Source: CALHVX01 sp964640725 (GTDB taxonomy: Bacteria; Pseudomonadota; Gammaproteobacteria; Pseudomonadales; Azotimanducaceae). From it: a stretch of 30,193 nt of DNA. Under the pieces are notes generated by a model, which saw only the letters and a list, made by a program, of their open reading frames with translations, was not told the origin of the DNA and did no database searches. Both the position numbers and the translations under genes were made by a program. Shown here piece by piece: positions 16,146 through 23,025 of the stretch. The stretch spans positions 1-30,193 of the forward strand of contig CAZXIJ010000037.1 in NCBI GenBank assembly GCA_964640725.1, given 5' to 3'. Within the stretch, counting starts at the first letter, position 1, and each line of letters opens with the position of its first letter.

Positions 16146-17663
16146 ATGAGCCACACTGACGTCCTGATTGTCGGCGCCGGAATCTCTGGAATCAGCGCCG
16201 CCTGCCATCTCGCACAGCAGTGCCCGGGCAAGTCCTACACGATTCTCGAGGGCCGCAGCGCTATTGGCGGCACCTGGGATCTGTTCCGCTATCCTGGCAT
16301 TCGCTCGGACAGCGACATGCACACGCTGGGTTTCAGCTTTGCTCCCTGGCGCCAGGCCAAGGCCATTGCGGACGGCCCGTCCATTCGCGAGTACGTGAAC
16401 GAGACTGCTGACGAGTTCGGGGTGCGTCAGAACATCCGCTTTAACCATCGGGTGACCGGTGCCAGCTGGTCGACGGACGACGCCTGCTGGACCGTCGAGG
16501 CAGTGCGTAGCGATACGGAAGAGACCGTGCAGCTCACGGCGAACTTTCTGTTCATGTGTGGCGGCTACTACAGCTACGAGGATCCCCATACGCCGGAATT
16601 CCCGGGCGCTGACACCTTCAAAGGCGACGTTCTGCACCCGCAGTTCTGGCCCGAGGACCTGGACTACCGCGGCAAGAAAGTCGTGGTCATTGGCAGCGGC
16701 GCCACGGCCATGACCCTGGTGCCGGCGATGGCCAGCACCGGCGCTCAGGTGACCATGGTGCAGCGCTCGCCCACCTATGTGGTCTCGCGGCCGGACGAAG
16801 ACCGCATCGCCAACTTCCTGCGCAAGTGGTTGCCGGAGAAGTGGGCCTACGCCCTGACACGCTTCAAGAACGTGAAGATGCAGGCGTATACCTACAACCA
16901 GACCCGGGTGAACCCGGCCAAGGTCAAAGACACGATCCTGGGCATGGTTCGCGAAGAGCTGGGCCCGGACTTCGACGTCGACAAGCACTTTACCCCCAGC
17001 TACAACCCCTGGGATCAGCGCCTTTGCCTAGTGCCCAACTCCGACCTGTTCGAAGCCCTGCGCAGCGGTAACGCCACGGTCGAGACGGATACCATCGAGA
17101 CCTTCACAGAGAACGGTCTGCGCTTGAGTTCCGGCAAAGAGATCGAAGCCGACATCATTGTCACCGCGACCGGGCTGAACCTGGTGGTGCTGAGCGAAGT
17201 CGCCATGACCGTTGACGGCGAGCAGGTGCACTGGCCGGAGACCTACTCCTACAAGGGCATGATGTATTCCGGCGTGCCGAACATGGTGCAGACCTTTGGC
17301 TACATCAACGCTTCCTGGACCCTGCGCGCCGACCTGACCAGCGAGTACGTGTGCCGGGTACTGAATCACATGGACAAGCTCGGTGTGCAGCAGGTCACGG
17401 CTCGACTGCGACCGGAAGATGCCGGCATGAAAGACCTGCCCTGGATTGACGATTTCACTGCCGGCTACATGCAGCGCGTGATGCACCGCTTCCCGAAGCA
17501 AGGCGATCGTGGTCCCTGGCGCAACACCCAGAACTTCGCCGCCGACAAGAAGATGATTCGCAGCGCGCCTTTAGAAGACGGCGCTCTGGTGTTTGGCGAG
17601 TCCCGCAACGCCCCGGGCGAGGTGAGCGGCAGCGAGCCGAACCGCGCTGCCAAAGCGGCCTGA
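16146..17663 (+). CDS. EthA-like flavin-containing Baeyer-Villiger monooxygenase
   Basis: A 505-residue class B flavoprotein monooxygenase. The FAD-binding motif GAGISG is at 10-15, the Baeyer-Villiger fingerprint FKGDVLHPQFWP (FxGxxxHxxxWP) at 158-169 and the NADPH-binding GSGATA at 183-188. Long stretches (GGTWDLFRYPGIRSDSDMHT, YNPWDQRLCLVPNSDLF, ATGLNL) closely resemble mycobacterial EthA. Such enzymes insert oxygen next to a ketone to give an ester, or oxidise sulfur, using FAD, NADPH and O2. AGGAGA lies 5 nt before the ATG. The enoyl-CoA isomerase gene follows after 6 nt, so ketone oxygenation and beta-oxidation of an unsaturated acyl chain may be linked. The substrate is unknown. Confidence 0.92.
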   Translation: MSHTDVLIVGAGISGISAACHLAQQCPGKSYTILEGRSAIGGTWDLFRYPGIRSDSDMHTLGFSFAPWRQAKAIADGPSIREYVNETADEFGVRQNIRFNHRVTGASWSTDDACWTVEAVRSDTEETVQLTANFLFMCGGYYSYEDPHTPEFPGADTFKGDVLHPQFWPEDLDYRGKKVVVIGSGATAMTLVPAMASTGAQVTMVQRSPTYVVSRPDEDRIANFLRKWLPEKWAYALTRFKNVKMQAYTYNQTRVNPAKVKDTILGMVREELGPDFDVDKHFTPSYNPWDQRLCLVPNSDLFEALRSGNATVETDTIETFTENGLRLSSGKEIEADIIVTATGLNLVVLSEVAMTVDGEQVHWPETYSYKGMMYSGVPNMVQTFGYINASWTLRADLTSEYVCRVLNHMDKLGVQQVTARLRPEDAGMKDLPWIDDFTAGYMQRVMHRFPKQGDRGPWRNTQNFAADKKMIRSAPLEDGALVFGESRNAPGEVSGSEPNRAAKAA

Positions 17664-17669
17664 CCGGCG

Positions 17670-18392
17670 ATGGGCATGATCGATCTGGCACGGGACGGCG
17701 AGCTCTTTCGGCTGACCATGAACGACGGCGAGAACCGCTGGAACACGACCTTTGTGCGTGCTTTCAGCGCGGCGCTGGACGAGGTCGCGGCCTCGGAAGG
17801 GGCTGCAGCCCTGATCACCACGTCCAGCAGCCCCAAGTTCTTTTCGAACGGGCTGGATCTGGAATGGATCGGCAGCAAGGGCGAGCATCCGGGCGGAGAC
17901 CGGGCCGTGTTCGGCGCCGAATTTATGGCGCTGATGGGCCGCATCATCACCTTTCCGATACCGACGCTCTGCGCAATCAACGGTCACGCGTTCGGCGCCG
18001 GCCTGATGCTCGCCATGTGCCACGACGTTCGGCACATGCGGGCCGATCGCGGCTTCCTGTGCGCCAACGAGATGCAGCTTGGCATGAAGATCCCCAGGCC
18101 GGAGCTGGCGCTGTTCCGCCACAAGTTGCCGCTCAACGTGTTCTTCGAAACTGTGCAGCTGGCGCGCCGCTGGACCGCCGATGCCGCGCTCGCGGCGGGC
18201 ATGGTGCAGGCGATCGCGCCGCTGGATGACCTGCAGGCGCTGACCGAGGCCCGGGCCCGGGAGCTGGCGCCCCTGGGCGCCAACCGGGACGCCTATGGCG
18301 GCCAGAAAGAGATGCTCTACGGCGAAAGTGCCGTGCTGCAGGATGTGCACGGCCCGGCGCACATGCTGCGCAACGCCTCTGACTTCCCCTAG
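17670..18392 (+). CDS. Enoyl-CoA hydratase/isomerase family protein, probable delta3,delta2-enoyl-CoA isomerase
   Basis: A 240-residue crotonase-fold protein. The oxyanion-hole regions are FFSNGLDL (57-64) and NGHAFGAGLML (104-113). E134 in CANEMQLGMKIP corresponds in context to the single catalytic glutamate of mitochondrial-type enoyl-CoA isomerases (NETQLGI-like), and the second glutamate expected in hydratases was not recognised. The N-terminal MNDGENRWN also fits the isomerase branch. It would shift a 3-enoyl-CoA to a 2-trans-enoyl-CoA so that unsaturated chains can enter beta-oxidation. It follows the EthA-like gene by 6 nt and is probably co-transcribed with it. ATG 17670 was chosen, but ATG 17676 is equally possible. 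Hydratase activity is an alternative. Confidence 0.82.
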   Translation: MGMIDLARDGELFRLTMNDGENRWNTTFVRAFSAALDEVAASEGAAALITTSSSPKFFSNGLDLEWIGSKGEHPGGDRAVFGAEFMALMGRIITFPIPTLCAINGHAFGAGLMLAMCHDVRHMRADRGFLCANEMQLGMKIPRPELALFRHKLPLNVFFETVQLARRWTADAALAAGMVQAIAPLDDLQALTEARARELAPLGANRDAYGGQKEMLYGESAVLQDVHGPAHMLRNASDFP

Positions 18393-18416
18393 CGGCGCAC
18401 CGCGGGCGGGCGCTGC

Positions 18417-18443
18417 TGTCACGTTTTGCGGCGCTCCTTCGTC
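18417..18443 (+). promoter_or_regulatory. ECF41-type promoter of the sigma factor gene
   Basis: TGTCACG (18417-18423), a 16-nt spacer and CGTC (18440-18443) match the published ECF41 target form, TGTCACA -35 and CGTC -10. It lies upstream of the ECF41 gene itself, which implies autoregulation. Transcription would start near 18450, just before the leader ribosome binding site. Confidence 0.72.
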
Positions 18444-18475
18444 TACGAGGTATCGTCCTTGAAGGAGTGACCTCC

Positions 18476-18520
18476 ATGCGGAACCAGCCGCAGGCCAGGA
18501 AAGATCGCCATGTCTTCTGA
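18476..18520 (+). CDS. Possible 14-residue leader peptide overlapping the ECF41 start
   Basis: An ATG at 18476 follows a strong Shine-Dalgarno (GAAGGAGT, 18461-18468) at ideal spacing and encodes MRNQPQARKDRHVF, ending at TGA 18518-18520. This is a different frame from the sigma factor, whose ATG is at 18510, so the two overlap by 11 nt. Its ribosome binding site is better than the sigma factor's (AGGAAAG at 18496-18502). The GGAG of the site can pair with CTCC just before the ATG. It may couple or limit translation of the sigma factor, or be chance. Confidence 0.35.
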   Translation: MRNQPQARKDRHVF

Positions 18521-19382
18521 ATTCAGCCTGGAGACGGACCACCGCCTGCACACCGCCGCCTACCGCATGCTGGGCAATGTCAGCGATGCAGAAGATGCGG
18601 TGCAGGACGCCAGACTTCGCCTGATGGAGTCGGCGACAGCGCCGCGCAATGAACCCGCGTACCTTATGCGCACAGTCGTCAACGGCTGCATCGACCGGCT
18701 GCGGCAGCGCCAGCGCGATCAGGCCAGCTATCCGGGGCCCTGGCTGCCGGAGCCCCTGGTAGCGCCGGTCAGCGAGCAGCCTGAACAGCGCTGGACGAGC
18801 GGCCGGCAGATGAGCCTCGGCTTGCTGCACCTGCTGGAGGCGCTGTCGCCGGAAGAGCGGGTGCTGTACGTGCTGCGCCACGGCTTTGACTACCGGTTCA
18901 CCGAGATCGGCGAGTTTCTGGGCATCAGCGAAGCGACCGCGCGGCAGCGCCACCGGCGGGCACAGCAGAAGCTGCAGGCATCCCCGGCAGCGGCCAGCCC
19001 CTCCCAGGCGCAGCGCAGCCTGCTCGAAGCGCTGCTCGACAAGCTTGCGCGCGCCGACGTTGACGGCGTTGCCGCGCTGCTGAGCGCTGATGCGGTGGCC
19101 CTGACCGACGGCGGCGGCAAGGTCAGTGCCGCCATTATTCCCGTCGAGGGGCGGGCGCGGATCGCTCAGGTGGCCGTCCACATTTTTTCCAAGCCCGCCG
19201 CTGCCGGGGAATCGCAGCTCACCTGGGTGACCGTCAACGGCTGCCCCGGGCTCTGTGTGCTGGAGGACGGCGTCCCGGTCACGGTATTGACCCTCGAGGT
19301 GGAGGGCGGTCAGGCGCACCGGATCTACGCCGTGCGCAATCCCGACAAGCTGGCACGTGTGACGGCGGCGCTACGGCGGTAG
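18510..19382 (+). CDS. ECF41-family RNA polymerase sigma factor with C-terminal SnoaL-like domain
   Basis: A 290-residue extracytoplasmic-function sigma factor of group ECF41 (SigJ-like). Region sigma2 covers about 5-70 (AAYRMLGNVSDAEDAVQDA) and sigma4 about 100-158 (LSPEERVLYVLRHGFDY, FTEIGEFLGISEATARQRHR). The ECF41 linker motif YPGPWLPEP is at 74-82. The fused SnoaL-like domain occupies about 165-290 with the diagnostic DGGGKV (200-205) and NPDKL (277-281). In this group the C-terminal domain modulates activity in place of a separate anti-sigma factor. A matching ECF41 promoter lies upstream. Usual genomic partners are carboxymuconolactone decarboxylases, oxidoreductases or epimerases; here a sulfatase and an FGE follow on the same strand, starting 32 nt after the stop. 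Confidence 0.93.
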   Translation: MSSEFSLETDHRLHTAAYRMLGNVSDAEDAVQDARLRLMESATAPRNEPAYLMRTVVNGCIDRLRQRQRDQASYPGPWLPEPLVAPVSEQPEQRWTSGRQMSLGLLHLLEALSPEERVLYVLRHGFDYRFTEIGEFLGISEATARQRHRRAQQKLQASPAAASPSQAQRSLLEALLDKLARADVDGVAALLSADAVALTDGGGKVSAAIIPVEGRARIAQVAVHIFSKPAAAGESQLTWVTVNGCPGLCVLEDGVPVTVLTLEVEGGQAHRIYAVRNPDKLARVTAALRR

Positions 19383-19414
19383 GCTAGGGCCCTGAAGTTT
19401 TGTCGGGACTTGCC

Positions 19415-20941
19415 ATGGTGTTTGCCGCCAACCCGCGGGCGATCTTTGCCGCGACGATCCTTGCGCTGGTGTTCGCCGGTGCCGGGTGCAGCGCCGCGCC
19501 CGCAGGCGATACCGCCGCGGCCCTGAGCGCTCGCCCGCCAAACGTCATTCTGCTCTTTGCCGATGATCTGGGTTACGGCGACCTGGGCAGTTACGGTCAT
19601 CCCTACCACCGCACGCCAAACCTGGATGCGTTGGCTCGGGAGGGGCAGCGTTGGACGGACTTTTACGTGGCGGCGCCCGTGTGTTCGCCAAGCCGCGGCG
19701 CGCTGCTCACCGGGCGGTTGCCGAACCGGACCGGTCTTTACGGCCGGCGGGTGCCCGTGCTGTTTCCCAATGACGGGCACGGCATCCCGGCGGCTGAAGT
19801 GACGCTGCCTGAACGGCTATCGGCGGTCGGTTACCGCACGGCGATCATCGGCAAGTGGCATCTGGGTGACCAGCCGGACTCGCTCCCCACGCGCCATGGC
19901 TTTGACGAGTGGTTCGGTCTGCCGTATTCCAACGATATGCGCTGGGAGGGCGGCCCCAGCTTTCCTGAGCTTGCCGGCATGATGGCCGCCGGCCAGGGCG
20001 ACCGCATTGCCGAGGTGCTGGAAGCTCGACAGCGCAAGTATCTGGACCCGAAAAATGAGTACTGGAATGTGCCGCTGCTGCAAAGCCGACGGGAAGCCGG
20101 AGCCTACGCCGACCGGGTGCTGGAACCGCGGGCAGACCAGGCGACCCTGACCCGCCGCTACACGCAAGAGGCGCTGCGCTTTATCGACGCCCATCAGGCG
20201 CAACCCTTCTTTCTGTACCTGCCGTACACCATGCCCCACACGCCCCTGTTCCGGGACGCGCGCTTCGAGAACCGCAGTCTCGGTGGCCGCTACGGTGACG
20301 TGATCGAGGAGATCGACTGGAGCGTGGGCGAAATTGTTGCCCGGCTGCGGGCGCTGTCGCTGGCCGAAGACACGCTGGTGATCTTTACCAGCGACAACGG
20401 GCCCTGGCTTGCCATGCAGCATCATGGGGGCTCCTCCGGCCTGCTGCGAGACGGCAAAGGCACGACCTTCGAAGGCGGGATGCGGGTGCCGGCAATTTTC
20501 TGGGGGCCGGGACGCGTGCAGCCCGGGGCGGTCAGCGATCCCGGTTCTGCGCTCGACCTGTATCCGACCATCGCGCAAGCGGCGGGCGCGACCGAGGCGA
20601 TCGATTCCGACGGTTACGACCTGGGACCCACCTTGCGCGCCGGCCAGCCCAGCCCGCGCCGCGTGGTGACCTTCTATCGCGCCGGCGAACTGCAGGCGCT
20701 GCGCGAAGGGCGCTACAAGCTGCGGCTCGTGAGTGAAGGCGCCTACGGGCTTGGTCCCCCGAAAACGGTGCACGAGGCGCCCCAGCTGTACGACCTGCAG
20801 GTCGACCCCGGCGAGCGGTACAACATTGCGGAACGTCATCCGGAGATCGTGGCCCGCCTGCAGCAAACCGTTGCGGCGCACCGGGCAGGCATGGCGGACG
20901 CTGCGCCCCTGTTTGATCAGCGCTTTGCGCCCGCCCGGTGA
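19415..20941 (+). CDS. Type I (formylglycine) sulfatase, exported
   Basis: A 508-residue alkaline-phosphatase-fold sulfatase. The metal-binding FADDLGYGD is at 48-56 and the formylglycine signature C90-S-P-S-R94 lies in CSPSRGALLTGR; Cys90 must be oxidised to formylglycine for activity. Later motifs KWHLGDQ, TSDNGP and KGTTFEGGMRVPAIFWGPG match arylsulfatase-type enzymes. The N-terminus is a signal sequence (IFAATILALVFAGAGC, possible lipidation at Cys25), so it should act in the periplasm or at the membrane. ATG 19415 with GGGA 6 nt upstream was chosen over TTG 19400. The stop overlaps the FGE start (GTGA), giving a coupled enzyme-activator pair. The substrate, whether carbohydrate, steroid or aryl sulfate, is not readable. 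Confidence 0.93.
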   Translation: MVFAANPRAIFAATILALVFAGAGCSAAPAGDTAAALSARPPNVILLFADDLGYGDLGSYGHPYHRTPNLDALAREGQRWTDFYVAAPVCSPSRGALLTGRLPNRTGLYGRRVPVLFPNDGHGIPAAEVTLPERLSAVGYRTAIIGKWHLGDQPDSLPTRHGFDEWFGLPYSNDMRWEGGPSFPELAGMMAAGQGDRIAEVLEARQRKYLDPKNEYWNVPLLQSRREAGAYADRVLEPRADQATLTRRYTQEALRFIDAHQAQPFFLYLPYTMPHTPLFRDARFENRSLGGRYGDVIEEIDWSVGEIVARLRALSLAEDTLVIFTSDNGPWLAMQHHGGSSGLLRDGKGTTFEGGMRVPAIFWGPGRVQPGAVSDPGSALDLYPTIAQAAGATEAIDSDGYDLGPTLRAGQPSPRRVVTFYRAGELQALREGRYKLRLVSEGAYGLGPPKTVHEAPQLYDLQVDPGERYNIAERHPEIVARLQQTVAAHRAGMADAAPLFDQRFAPAR

Positions 20942-21837
20942 GGGCGCGGTGCGAAAGCCCAGCGAGGCTCAGGGCCGTTGCCTTGACTCTGGGCATGGGC
21001 CTTGCCTTGGGCGCCGCGGTCGCCGGCGCGGCGGAACCGCCTGCCTGCGGCGCGGCCAACCCCTGGGTGAAGGTGCCCGCGGGGACCCTGGACAGCCCGG
21101 CAGGCCCGGTGCCCGTCGCGGGCTTTTACCTTGACAGCACCGAGGTGACGAACGCGCGCTTCGCGCGCTTTGCAAAGCGCACGGGCTACCGGACGACCGC
21201 AGAGCGAGAAACGCTCGCTGCGGCCGCCGGGCCAGGCGCGCCCGGGACCTGGGGATCGGCGGTGTTTCGGAACCCGACGATGACGGATCCGCGCTGGTGG
21301 CATCTCTTGCCGGAGGCCAACTGGCGCCGGCCGCACGGGGCGGGTCCGGCTGCGGCAGCAGAACTGCCTGTGGTACACATGAGTTACGAAGACGCCCAGG
21401 CGTTCGCGCGCTGGGCCGGTGGCCGCCTGCCGACGGAGCGGGAATGGGAGCATGCCGCGCGCGCCGGCGATGCGCCGCGCCGGCCAGGAGCGCGACCGAT
21501 CGCACCGGCGCCTGACGTCGCCAACACCTGGCAGGGCATGTTTCCGTTTAGCGACAGCGCCGAAGACGGTTTCGCCGGTATCGCGCCGGTCGCTTGCTAT
21601 CGCGCCAATCGTTTTGGCGCCCACGACATGGTCGGCAACGTCTGGGAGTGGGTGCAGCGAGACCCGCAGACCATGCGGGAAGGCTACGGCCTGCTGGCGG
21701 GCGGCTCCTTTCTGTGTTCGGACAACTACTGCCGCAACTACACGCCGGCCGGGCGCCAGCAGCAGGAACTGGACTTCTCTGCCAACCACATCGGTTTTCG
21801 AGTGCTGTACGAGCGCCAACCTGAGCCGGCGCCGTGA
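20938..21837 (+). CDS. Formylglycine-generating enzyme (SUMF1-type), apparently exported
   Basis: A 299-residue FGE-sulfatase-domain protein. Family motifs in order are FYLDSTEVTNARFARF (63-78), PVVHMSYEDAQAFARWAGGR (144-163), LPTEREWEHAAR, MVGNVWEWV (231-239) and GGSFLC260-SDNY-C265-RNY. The Cys-X4-Cys pair is the copper-binding active site of aerobic FGEs, so this should be a true sulfatase activator and not a SUMF-domain paralogue. The start is GTG at 20938, overlapping the sulfatase stop by 4 bp. A hydrophobic N-terminal segment (AVALTLGMGLALGAAVAGAA, 13-32) looks like a cleavable signal peptide, which suggests that maturation of the neighbouring sulfatase happens in the periplasm. Confidence 0.9.
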   Translation: MRARCESPARLRAVALTLGMGLALGAAVAGAAEPPACGAANPWVKVPAGTLDSPAGPVPVAGFYLDSTEVTNARFARFAKRTGYRTTAERETLAAAAGPGAPGTWGSAVFRNPTMTDPRWWHLLPEANWRRPHGAGPAAAAELPVVHMSYEDAQAFARWAGGRLPTEREWEHAARAGDAPRRPGARPIAPAPDVANTWQGMFPFSDSAEDGFAGIAPVACYRANRFGAHDMVGNVWEWVQRDPQTMREGYGLLAGGSFLCSDNYCRNYTPAGRQQQELDFSANHIGFRVLYERQPEPAP

Positions 21838-21882
21838 GCACTCACCTTTCTAACCTCTACATGGCACTGGCCAGACTGAATG

Positions 21883-22290
21883 TCAGACGATGCTGGCGCC
21901 AATCACGAGCACTGCAGCCCATGACACCAGGTATACCGGGGTGCGCAGGTAGGGAATCCCCAGGGTGTAGACCAGGGCGTGGGCAATCCGGGCAAAGAAG
22001 AACACCTGAGCCCAGAGCGCGATGTTCCCTGCAGCGGTATCCGGCGCCAGCTGGCCCGCTGCGATCACCACCGCTGCAAAGGCCGGCAGGGTTTCGACCA
22101 GATTCAGATGCGCGCGCTGCGAGCGATGGGCCCAGAGCGGCACTTCCGGCTGGGCCTTCGGAAAGTCCTTTGGGTAGTTGTTGAGGAATGTCGGTATGCC
22201 CCAGGTGATTGCGCGCGACAGGATGTAGGGCGTCCACAGCAGCACGGCGAGCATGCCGCTGAGTCCCAGATAAAGATATGCAGTGTCCAT
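21883..22290 (-). CDS. MAPEG-family membrane protein
   Basis: A 135-residue integral membrane protein with four hydrophobic segments: YLYLGLSGMLAVLLWTPYIL, LVETLPAFAAVVIAAGQLA, ALWAQVFFFARIAHALVYTL and PVYLVSWAAVLVIGASIV. RSQRAHLNLVETLPAF and FFARIAHALVYTLGIPYLR are the MAPEG signatures (membrane-associated proteins in eicosanoid and glutathione metabolism). Eukaryotic relatives are microsomal glutathione transferases; bacterial members mostly lack an assigned substrate. GAGGA precedes the ATG at 22290. It starts 22 nt after the YHS-domain gene stop on the same strand and is probably its operon partner. It converges on the FGE gene. Confidence 0.87.
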   Translation of the reverse strand: MDTAYLYLGLSGMLAVLLWTPYILSRAITWGIPTFLNNYPKDFPKAQPEVPLWAHRSQRAHLNLVETLPAFAAVVIAAGQLAPDTAAGNIALWAQVFFFARIAHALVYTLGIPYLRTPVYLVSWAAVLVIGASIV

Positions 22291-22312
22291 GGTGATGTCC
22301 TCGGTAAGCCGT

Positions 22313-22765
22313 CTACAGAGAGGCGGGGTCTTTGCTTTCGATCTTCTGCCACTTGCGGTCCGCGGTCTTGATGCGGCCGGGCACGTCCTTCAGCCACTCT
22401 TGCTGGATGCCCGCATCCAGGTTGAGGTAGGTGCGACCGTTCACAACGCGCCAGACTTCCGGGTCGCCGATAAACTTCTTGCCGACGGAAACGCCGAAGG
22501 CGCAGTAGCCGTTGTAGGCCGGCACGTACTTGGCCGGGTTCGCCTTGAAAGTTTTAAGGTTCGCTTCGCTGGAAAACTGGTACACGGCGCCGTCGTGGGT
22601 CGTGACAAAATTGCCGTTGCCGCGCAAGGGCCGCTTGTCGGTGTGGTAAGTCACCACGTCATAGCCCTGAACGGCTGGCGTGCTGTGGGCGTAGTCGGCG
22701 GCCGATGCGCCGACGGACAAGAGCAGGGTGGCCAGGAATGCACCCAGCATGGTTTTCGTTTTCAT
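22313..22765 (-). CDS. Secreted YHS-domain protein
   Basis: A 150-residue protein with a signal peptide (MKTKTMLGAFLATLLLSVGA, cleavage near SA-ADYA at 22/23). The YHS domain spans about 30-110 (VQGYDVVTYHTDKRPLRGNG, YQFSSEANLKTFKANPAKYV, YNGYCAFGVSVGKKF), with a tail typical of this small family (YLNLDAGIQQEWLKDVPG). YHS domains are linked to metal binding; Cys88 is the conserved position that, to my recollection, is selenocysteine in some relatives. The ATG at 22765 is preceded by GGGAGAT; the longer frame to 22876 is not protein-like and lacks a ribosome binding site. It is transcribed divergently from the AraC-type regulator, with shared inverted repeats between them, so that regulator probably controls it. 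Confidence 0.88.
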   Translation of the reverse strand: MKTKTMLGAFLATLLLSVGASAADYAHSTPAVQGYDVVTYHTDKRPLRGNGNFVTTHDGAVYQFSSEANLKTFKANPAKYVPAYNGYCAFGVSVGKKFIGDPEVWRVVNGRTYLNLDAGIQQEWLKDVPGRIKTADRKWQKIESKDPASL

Positions 22766-22873
22766 GGTTGATCTCCCGATCGTGGTTTGATTTGAGGTCG
22801 GAGTGCCTGGGCTCTCCGGGGGATCACAATCAAGGAAGTCGGGGCGCAGAAAAATTGGCAGAAGCCCACGAAA

Positions 22874-22939
22874 CATACTGATTCGTATGATTTAGCCAGC
22901 CAGATACCAAATCGTATCGGTGAGCGACTGTTTCGTATC
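22874..22939. promoter_or_regulatory. Inverted-repeat operator array between YHS gene and AraC-type regulator
   Basis: Two inverted repeats share one architecture: CATAC-N6-GTATG (22874-22889) and GATAC-N6-GTATC (22903-22918). A third half-site, GTATC, is at 22935-22939 in the context TTTCGTATCG, with a degenerate left arm (GCGAC, 22924-22928). The right half-sites start 29 and 21 bp apart. The array lies about 110-140 bp from the YHS start and 87-152 bp from the regulator start, as expected for control of a divergent pair. Confidence 0.6.
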
Positions 22940-23025
22940 GTTTTTGGGTGTCAGGCGGGAAGGGGGCATAAGACCTTGCTAGGCTGTCCGCCAGCGCTGC
23001 AAACCAACCAGTCCCGAGGGAACCC

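Noticed and set aside
17571..19319. Long 582-codon open frame on the minus strand
   Set aside because: It lies antisense to three well-supported genes (monooxygenase end, isomerase, ECF41), and its His/Arg/Gln-rich translation is typical of a high-GC shadow frame.
22766..22876. Longer N-terminus for the YHS protein
   Set aside because: The ATG at 22765 has a good ribosome binding site and starts a normal signal peptide; the extension would place 37 odd residues before it.
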